Positions 59,226 to 64,000 of a stretch of 64,000 nt of DNA are shown piece after piece; position 1 is the first letter of the stretch, and each line of letters begins with the position of its first letter. Source of the DNA: JAILEN01 sp036723975. GTDB lineage: Bacteria; Bacillota; Clostridia; Lachnospirales; Lachnospiraceae. The stretch is from the NCBI GenBank assembly GCA_036723975.1, contig DAIMGJ010000003.1:124001-188000 (forward strand), in the 5' to 3' direction. The position numbers and the translations under genes were made by a program. The notes under the pieces were generated by a model, which had not been told where the DNA came from, ran no database searches, and saw nothing but the letters and a program-made list of their open reading frames with translations.

Positions 59226-60065
59226 ATGGATATTGGTTTTATTGGCGCCGGAAAGGTTGGATGTTCTCTGGGAAAATACTTTTCTCTTATGGGAGCAAAT
59301 GTGACCGGGTACTATAGCAGAACCCTGTCCTCTGCGAAAGCAGCCGCCGAATTTGTAGGCACGAATTATTATGAATCTTTGGAGACAGTCGTAAGAGAAA
59401 GCGACTGTCTTTTTTTCACTGTAAACGATGGGGCGATTCTGTCCGTCTGGAACGAAGTGAAAAAATTTGACATTTCCGGAAAGATCATTTGTCATTGCAG
59501 CGGAGCAAAATCCGCATCAGTTTTTGAAGGCATAGAAAAGAAAGGAGCCTATGGCTTTTCTCTTCATCCAATTTCGCCTTTTTCTTCCAAATACGATTCT
59601 TACGAAAACATAAAGGATGCACATTTTACAATCGAAGGAGAAAAAGAAAAGCTTCCCGAAATGGAGGCGTTTCTAAAACAGATGCAACTTAAATATACGG
59701 TATTATCCGGCGAGAACAAAGTAAAGTATCACAGTGCATGCGTATTTGCGAGTAACCTTGCAATTGCGTTGTTTGATGATGCGGCAGAACTTTTATGTGA
59801 GGTTGGCTTTACAAAAGAGGATGCTAATAAGGCGCTTTCACCGCTAATCTATCAAAATATAGATTCTTTTTTTGAAAAGGGAGCAAAGGAAGCGCTTACG
59901 GGACCGGTGGAACGAAACGATGCGGAAACCGTAAAGGCCCACGTATCCGTCCTATCGGAAAACGCAAAAGAGGTATATAAAACACTGTCCAAAGACCTGC
60001 TTCGCATTGCAAAAGAAAAACACAAAGAAAAAGATTATACCGACATAGAACGCATACTTGAATAA
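59226..60065 (+). CDS. Rossmann/DUF2520 reductase-like protein of pan operon
   Basis: 279 residues. An NAD(P)-binding Rossmann motif opens the chain (MDIGFIGAGKVGCSLGKYFS); the C-terminal DUF2520 domain is helical and contains ENKVKYHSACVFASNLAIAL and GPVERNDAETVKAHV. It is distantly related to ketopantoate and hydroxy-acid reductases. The gene starts the pantothenate operon, in which no panE/ilvC-type ketopantoate reductase is seen, so the missing step (ketopantoate to pantoate) is its most likely role. PanG is a described alternative reductase family; membership needs a comparison. AGGAGGTGG precedes ATG 59226. Confidence 0.75.
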   Translation: MDIGFIGAGKVGCSLGKYFSLMGANVTGYYSRTLSSAKAAAEFVGTNYYESLETVVRESDCLFFTVNDGAILSVWNEVKKFDISGKIICHCSGAKSASVFEGIEKKGAYGFSLHPISPFSSKYDSYENIKDAHFTIEGEKEKLPEMEAFLKQMQLKYTVLSGENKVKYHSACVFASNLAIALFDDAAELLCEVGFTKEDANKALSPLIYQNIDSFFEKGAKEALTGPVERNDAETVKAHVSVLSENAKEVYKTLSKDLLRIAKEKHKEKDYTDIERILE

Positions 60066-60083
60066 AGGAGTTTACAAAAGAAA

Positions 60084-60914
60084 ATGAGCAAAAGAACAGT
60101 AACAACATTACAAAAACAAAAAGAAGACGGCGTAAAGATTTCCATGGTAACTGCCTATGATTACACTACAGCCACATTGGTGGAGGCAAGTGATATCGAT
60201 ATGGTGTTGGTGGGAGATTCTCTCGGAATGACCATGCTTGGATATGACGACACCTTATCCGTAACCATGGAAGATATGATTCATCATTCTGCAGCAGTTT
60301 CCCGTGGATTAATTAATACTTTTTTAGTAACCGATATGCCGTTTTTGTCTTATCAGACCTCTGTTTATGACGCTGTTGTAAATGCTGGCCGTTTGATTAA
60401 AGAAGGCCATGCACAGGCAGTAAAACTTGAGGGTGGCGTAAAGGTAAAAGAGCAGATTCGCGCCATTGTGGATGCGGATATTCCGGTATGTGCACATATT
60501 GGATTAACCCCGCAGTCCGTCAATGCCTTTGGAGGTTTTAAGGTACAGGGAAAGGATGAGGCAAAGGCAAAACAGCTCATTGAAGATGCCAGAGCCGTTC
60601 AGGAAGCCGGTGCGTTTATGGTGGTATTGGAGTGCGTTCCTGCAAAGTTGGCTGAACTGATTTCCAAAGAACTTACCATTCCTACCATCGGAATCGGAGC
60701 CGGAGCCGGCTGTGACGGACAGGTGCTTGTATACCAGGATTTGCTTGATATGTATGAAAAAATGAAACCGAAGTTTGTAAAGCACTTCGGACATGTGGGT
60801 GAAGCAATGAAGGAAGGCTTTAGAGCATATGATGCAGAAGTAAAGGCAGGAACCTACCCTGCAGAAGAGCATACATTTAAAATCTCAGAGGAAGTATTGG
60901 ATCGTTTGTATTAA
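60084..60914 (+). CDS. panB: Ketopantoate hydroxymethyltransferase
   Basis: 276 residues. Makes ketopantoate from ketoisovalerate and methylene-THF. The metal/substrate motifs are VGDSLGMTMLGYDDTLSVTM, KLEGGVKVKEQIRAIVDADI, HIGLTPQSVNAFGG and TIGIGAGAGCDGQVLVYQD. Length and order are standard. AAAGGAG lies upstream of ATG 60084, and the gene is 18 bp behind the DUF2520 gene. Confidence 0.96.
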   Translation: MSKRTVTTLQKQKEDGVKISMVTAYDYTTATLVEASDIDMVLVGDSLGMTMLGYDDTLSVTMEDMIHHSAAVSRGLINTFLVTDMPFLSYQTSVYDAVVNAGRLIKEGHAQAVKLEGGVKVKEQIRAIVDADIPVCAHIGLTPQSVNAFGGFKVQGKDEAKAKQLIEDARAVQEAGAFMVVLECVPAKLAELISKELTIPTIGIGAGAGCDGQVLVYQDLLDMYEKMKPKFVKHFGHVGEAMKEGFRAYDAEVKAGTYPAEEHTFKISEEVLDRLY

Positions 60915-60927
60915 TAAGGAGAAGACG

Positions 60928-61773
60928 ATGATTAAGACAGAAAAAATCAGTGAAGTAAAAGCACATGTGAAAGAGTGGAAAAAAGAAGGAAAAACCATCG
61001 GCCTGGTGCCCACCATGGGATACTTGCATGAGGGCCATGGTTCTCTTATTAAAAAGGCAAGAGAAGAAAATGATATTGTTATCGTTTCTGATTTTGTAAA
61101 CCCCATTCAGTTTGGCCCGAAGGAAGATTTGGCTACCTATCCAAGAGACTTTGAAGCAGATTGTAAGCTTTGTGAATCCCTTGGAGCGGATTTGATTTTC
61201 CATCCGCAGCCGGAAGAGATGTATGCGGATAACTTTTGCTCCTACGTGGGAGTCAACACTTTATCCGAGAATCTCTGCGGAAAGAGTCGCCCCATTCACT
61301 TTAACGGAGTATGTACGGTGGTAACAAAACTCTTTATGATTTCCGAAGCCGACAGAGCTTACTTTGGTCAAAAAGATGCGCAACAGCTTGCCATCGTAAG
61401 ACGTATGGTGCGCGACTTAAATTACAACATCGAAATCATCGGATGTCCTATCATTCGTGAAGAAGACGGCCTTGCAAAGTCTTCAAGAAATACATATTTG
61501 AATGAAACCGAGCGACAGGCGGCACTCATTCTTCACAAAGCACTTGTAAAGGGAGAAGAGATGGTGCATTCCGGAGAAAAAGATGCAGCAAAAGTAAAGG
61601 CAGAGATTACTTCCATTATCGAGTCCGAGCCACTGGCCAGAATTGATTATGTGGAGATTGTGGACTGGAATCAGTTGCAGCCCATCGAAACCATCAATCA
61701 GGATATTCTGTGCGCCATTGCGGTATATATCGGAAATGTACGTTTGATTGATAATTTTATTGTGGAGTCATAG
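60928..61773 (+). CDS. panC: Pantothenate synthetase
   Basis: 281 residues. Joins pantoate and beta-alanine using ATP. The adenylylation motifs are PTMGYLHEGHGSLIKKA (HIGH-like) and LAKSSRNTYL (KMSKS-like), with FGQKDAQQLAIVRRMVRDLN between. Standard length. AAGGAG precedes ATG 60928, 13 bp after panB. Confidence 0.96.
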   Translation: MIKTEKISEVKAHVKEWKKEGKTIGLVPTMGYLHEGHGSLIKKAREENDIVIVSDFVNPIQFGPKEDLATYPRDFEADCKLCESLGADLIFHPQPEEMYADNFCSYVGVNTLSENLCGKSRPIHFNGVCTVVTKLFMISEADRAYFGQKDAQQLAIVRRMVRDLNYNIEIIGCPIIREEDGLAKSSRNTYLNETERQAALILHKALVKGEEMVHSGEKDAAKVKAEITSIIESEPLARIDYVEIVDWNQLQPIETINQDILCAIAVYIGNVRLIDNFIVES

Positions 61774-61782
61774 GTAAGAAAT

Positions 61783-62172
61783 ATGCAGTTAGAAATGTTA
61801 AAAGGAAAAATTCATCGTGCGGTGGTAAAGCAGGCGGAACTTGACTACGTGGGTAGCATTACGGTAGATTCCCTTCTTTTGGAGGCAGCCGGAATCCGTG
61901 AGTATGAGAAAGTGGCGGTTGTAGATGTGGAAAACGGAAATCGCCTGGAGACTTATACCATTGCCGGTGAGCCGGGAAGCGGCATGATTTGCTTAAACGG
62001 TGCTGCCGCACATTGTGTGGAAGTGGGAGATCATGTGATTATTATGTGCTATGCTCTTTTGGATGAAAAGGAAGCGGATGCCCATCATCCCAATGTTGTT
62101 TTTGTGGATGAGAACAACCACATCGCAAGAAAGACCAACTATGAAAAGCATGGTCGTTTGGCAGATATGTAA
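61783..62172 (+). CDS. panD: Aspartate 1-decarboxylase proenzyme
   Basis: 129 residues. Makes beta-alanine from aspartate. The pyruvoyl cofactor forms by self-cleavage between Gly and Ser of YVGSIT (about residues 24-25, a little later than the usual 24-25 of a shorter start). Other conserved parts are NGNRLETYTIAGEPGSGMIC and NGAAAHCVEVGD. ATG 61783 follows a weak AGGTAAG site; an internal ATG (61795, MLKGKIH) is closer to the usual PanD start. Unlike many Firmicutes lacking PanD, the whole beta-alanine route is present here. Confidence 0.94.
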   Translation: MQLEMLKGKIHRAVVKQAELDYVGSITVDSLLLEAAGIREYEKVAVVDVENGNRLETYTIAGEPGSGMICLNGAAAHCVEVGDHVIIMCYALLDEKEADAHHPNVVFVDENNHIARKTNYEKHGRLADM

Positions 62173-62199
62173 CAGACGTTTTAAAAAGAGGAAGAATAT

Positions 62200-63393
62200 A
62201 TGAGTTTAGAAGGAAAGACAGTTGTACTTGGGGTAAGCGGAAGTATTGCCGCATATAAATCGGCCGGTTTGGCATCGGCGTTGGTAAAACAAAAAGCGGA
62301 TGTGCATGTGATTATGACACAAAATGCTCTGAATTTTATCCACCCCACAACCTTTGAAACCTTAACGGGAAATAAGTGCCTGGTAGATACCTTTGATCGC
62401 AATTTTGAATTCCAGGTAGAGCACGTTTCCTTGGCGGAAAAGGCAGATCTTATGATGATTGCGCCGGCTACCGCGAATGTGATTGCGAAACTGGCAAACG
62501 GACTGGCGGACGATATGCTGACCACCACGGCACTGGCCTGTGAGGCGCCGATTGTTTTGGCACCGGCCATGAATACCCATATGTACAATAAACCGGTGAC
62601 ACAGATTAATCTGTCCAAGTGCGCTACTTTGGGAATGCATGTCTTAACTCCTGCAGAAGGACGTCTTGCCTGTGGAACCACCGGTATCGGAAAAATGCCG
62701 GAACCGGAAGAATTGCTTAATGTGATTTTGTACTTCATTGAACGGGAAAAATCCCTGGCAGGAAAAAAGGTGCTTGTAACGGCAGGCCCCACAAAAGAAG
62801 CAATCGATCCGGTACGGTTTATATCCAATCATTCTACGGGGAAAATGGGATACGCCATCGCTTCCCAGGCGGCGAAGATGGGAGCAGAGGTTACCCTTGT
62901 TTCCGGACCTGTGAATTTGGATGCACCGGTTGGCGTGGATGTCGTTGATGTGGTTTCTGCAAACGATATGTATGAGGCGGTAATCTCACGGTTTGAAGAC
63001 TGCGATATTGTGATAAAGGCAGCAGCGGTTGCAGACTTTACACCAAAGAATGTGGCAGAAGATAAAATCAAAAAATCGGGGGAAGATGTTTCCTCCATCG
63101 AACTTACCTCCACAAAGGATATTTTAAAAACCTTGGGAGAAAAGAAAACACACCAAGTCCTTTGCGGATTTTCCATGGAGACAAAGGACTTGGAAAAAAA
63201 TTCCAGAGCAAAACTTGAAAAAAAGAATCTGGATATGATTGTTGCAAATAATGTAAAAGAAGAGGGCGCGGGCTTTCAAACCGATACAAACGTTGTAACC
63301 ATTATTACAAAAGACAAAGAAGAACATCTTCCGCTTTTAAGCAAGGAAGATGTGGCCTTTGAGATTTTAAAACGTATCCATAGTATGTTATAA
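62200..63393 (+). CDS. coaBC: Phosphopantothenoylcysteine synthetase/decarboxylase
   Basis: 397 residues, a fused Dfp protein. CoaC (about 1-180) is a flavoprotein decarboxylase with GVSGSIAAYKSAGLASALVK, a PAMNTHMY substrate loop and GRLACGTTGIGKMPEPEE. CoaB (about 190-397) is the CTP-dependent ligase with VTAGPTKEAIDPVRFISNHS, GKMGYAIA and a C-terminal MIVANNV. It converts 4'-phosphopantothenate through phosphopantothenoylcysteine to phosphopantetheine, so the operon runs from ketoisovalerate towards CoA. GAGGAAG lies 7 bp before ATG 62200. dnaE starts 37 bp downstream. Confidence 0.95.
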   Translation: MSLEGKTVVLGVSGSIAAYKSAGLASALVKQKADVHVIMTQNALNFIHPTTFETLTGNKCLVDTFDRNFEFQVEHVSLAEKADLMMIAPATANVIAKLANGLADDMLTTTALACEAPIVLAPAMNTHMYNKPVTQINLSKCATLGMHVLTPAEGRLACGTTGIGKMPEPEELLNVILYFIEREKSLAGKKVLVTAGPTKEAIDPVRFISNHSTGKMGYAIASQAAKMGAEVTLVSGPVNLDAPVGVDVVDVVSANDMYEAVISRFEDCDIVIKAAAVADFTPKNVAEDKIKKSGEDVSSIELTSTKDILKTLGEKKTHQVLCGFSMETKDLEKNSRAKLEKKNLDMIVANNVKEEGAGFQTDTNVVTIITKDKEEHLPLLSKEDVAFEILKRIHSML

Positions 63394-63430
63394 TTTTTCC
63401 TAGATGTGTTTTGAGGAAAGGGAGCAAACG

Positions 63431-64000
63431 ATGTCTTTTGTACATTTGCATACGCATACAGAATACAGCCTTTTGGACGGATCCAATAAAATCGTTAACT
63501 ATGTCGCAAAAGTAAAGGACATGGGGATGAATGCGGCTGCCATTACGGACCATGGTGTAATGTATGGTGTCATTGATTTTTACAAAGAATGTAAAAAGCA
63601 GGGCATCAATCCCATTTTGGGCTGTGAAGTTTATGTGGCACCGGAATCCCGATTTGACCGAGAGTATTCCAAAGGGGATGACCGGTACTATCATTTGATT
63701 CTTTTGGCAGAGAATGACAAGGGGTATGCCAATCTTATGAAAATTGTTTCCATCGGATTTATTGATGGATTTTATTATAAGCCTCGTGTGGACTTCGAAA
63801 CTTTGGAAAAGTACCACGAAGGCCTTATTTGTCTGTCTGCATGTTTGGCGGGAGAAGTGGCTCGTGAGCTTGCAAAGGGAAATTATGAAGATGCAAAAAA
63901 AATTGCACAAAAGTATGAAGCATGCTTTGGAAAAGGCAATTATTTTTTGGAAATGCAGGACCACGGAATTCCGGCACAGCGTATTGTAAATACAGGATTG
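63431..64000 (+). CDS. dnaE: DNA polymerase III alpha subunit, 3' end outside window
   Basis: Only the first 190 codons are present. The PHP domain motifs are clear: MSFVHLHTHTEYSLLDGSNK, AAITDHGVMYGVIDFY, ILGCEVYVAP and YYHLILLAENDKGYANLMKI. The PHP domain of DnaE-type polymerases starts exactly here, whereas PolC would begin with an OB fold. It is the replicative or lesion-tolerant polymerase of chromosome synthesis. GGAAAGGGAG precedes ATG 63431. The rest of the gene lies beyond the window. Confidence 0.95.
   Translation, partial: MSFVHLHTHTEYSLLDGSNKIVNYVAKVKDMGMNAAAITDHGVMYGVIDFYKECKKQGINPILGCEVYVAPESRFDREYSKGDDRYYHLILLAENDKGYANLMKIVSIGFIDGFYYKPRVDFETLEKYHEGLICLSACLAGEVARELAKGNYEDAKKIAQKYEACFGKGNYFLEMQDHGIPAQRIVNTGL

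Noticed and set aside
63305..63964. 219-codon open frame antisense to coaBC/dnaE
   Set aside because: It covers the coaBC end and the conserved dnaE PHP domain in reverse; no homology seen, composition of a shadow frame.
1..64000. CRISPR arrays, tRNA or rRNA genes, intact transposons
   Set aside because: No regularly spaced repeats, no tRNA-like TTCRANNC arms in sensible context, and no transposase or integrase frames were found.

Overview
The window looks like a chromosomal segment of an anaerobic, low-to-mid G+C Firmicute, most likely of the family Lachnospiraceae. Clues are AT-rich codon use with strong AGGAGG-type ribosome-binding sites, a class B sortase, a glnA gene followed by an ANTAR regulator, AddAB instead of RecBCD, RNase Y, a LexA box of the CGAAC-N4-GTTCG type before recA, and clostridial families (WYL regulator, PcfJ-like, DUF3800). 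The species cannot be named from sequence alone. No rRNA, tRNA, CRISPR array, prophage or complete insertion sequence was seen.

Layout. 0-3 kb: end of pyrG, glnA, ANTAR regulator. 3.2-8 kb: cell-envelope operon (PH-domain protein, alpha/beta hydrolase, membrane-anchored MurF-like ligase, Ddl-type ligase, sortase B). 8-11.7 kb: a two-HTH XRE regulator divergent from two secreted proteins across a 39-bp perfect palindrome; the second secreted protein ends in a PKTSD sorting signal. 12-21 kb: GH31 alpha-glucosidase, a 51-aa membrane peptide, alaS, a MATE exporter and a 710-aa orphan with a cyclic-nucleotide-binding fold. 21.4-32.3 kb: a starch/maltodextrin locus (lipoprotein amylase, LacI regulator, MalEFG-type transporter, neopullulanase, type I pullulanase) with LacI-type operators. 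32.3-39.1 kb: VanZ-like protein and addB-addA.

39.2-44.9 kb is the most unusual part: a ClpP-like protease gene, a WYL regulator, a CbbX/SpoVK-like AAA+ ATPase with an unknown N-terminal half, and a PcfJ-like protein. The clpP-like and AAA+ genes carry matching 44-bp promoter boxes, and part of this box recurs at 47.68 kb before a second PcfJ-like locus. I propose this as a co-regulated, possibly undescribed system. 45-47.6 kb returns to core genes (rpsU, deoB, PAP2). 47.6-50.8 kb is an accessory patch: a collapsed HAD gene, PcfJ-like gene 2, a CdiA-type nuclease fragment in frame behind its stop, and a DUF3800 + HTH pair preceded by two promoter/structured-RNA/terminator units.

50.9-64 kb: prfC, recA-recX (SOS box), rny, Nudix hydrolase, RNase H, an MBOAT acyltransferase, a complete pantothenate-to-CoA operon (DUF2520 reductase-like, panB, panC, panD, coaBC) and the start of dnaE.

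Across the window runs a set of hairpin elements with variable stems and conserved cores. Three short ones share a 23-nt loop (3.1, 21.3, 56.8 kb). Two long ones (about 220 bp each, 24.2-24.7 kb) share a 65-nt core with compensatory changes. They look like structured RNA/DNA families not explained by the genes.
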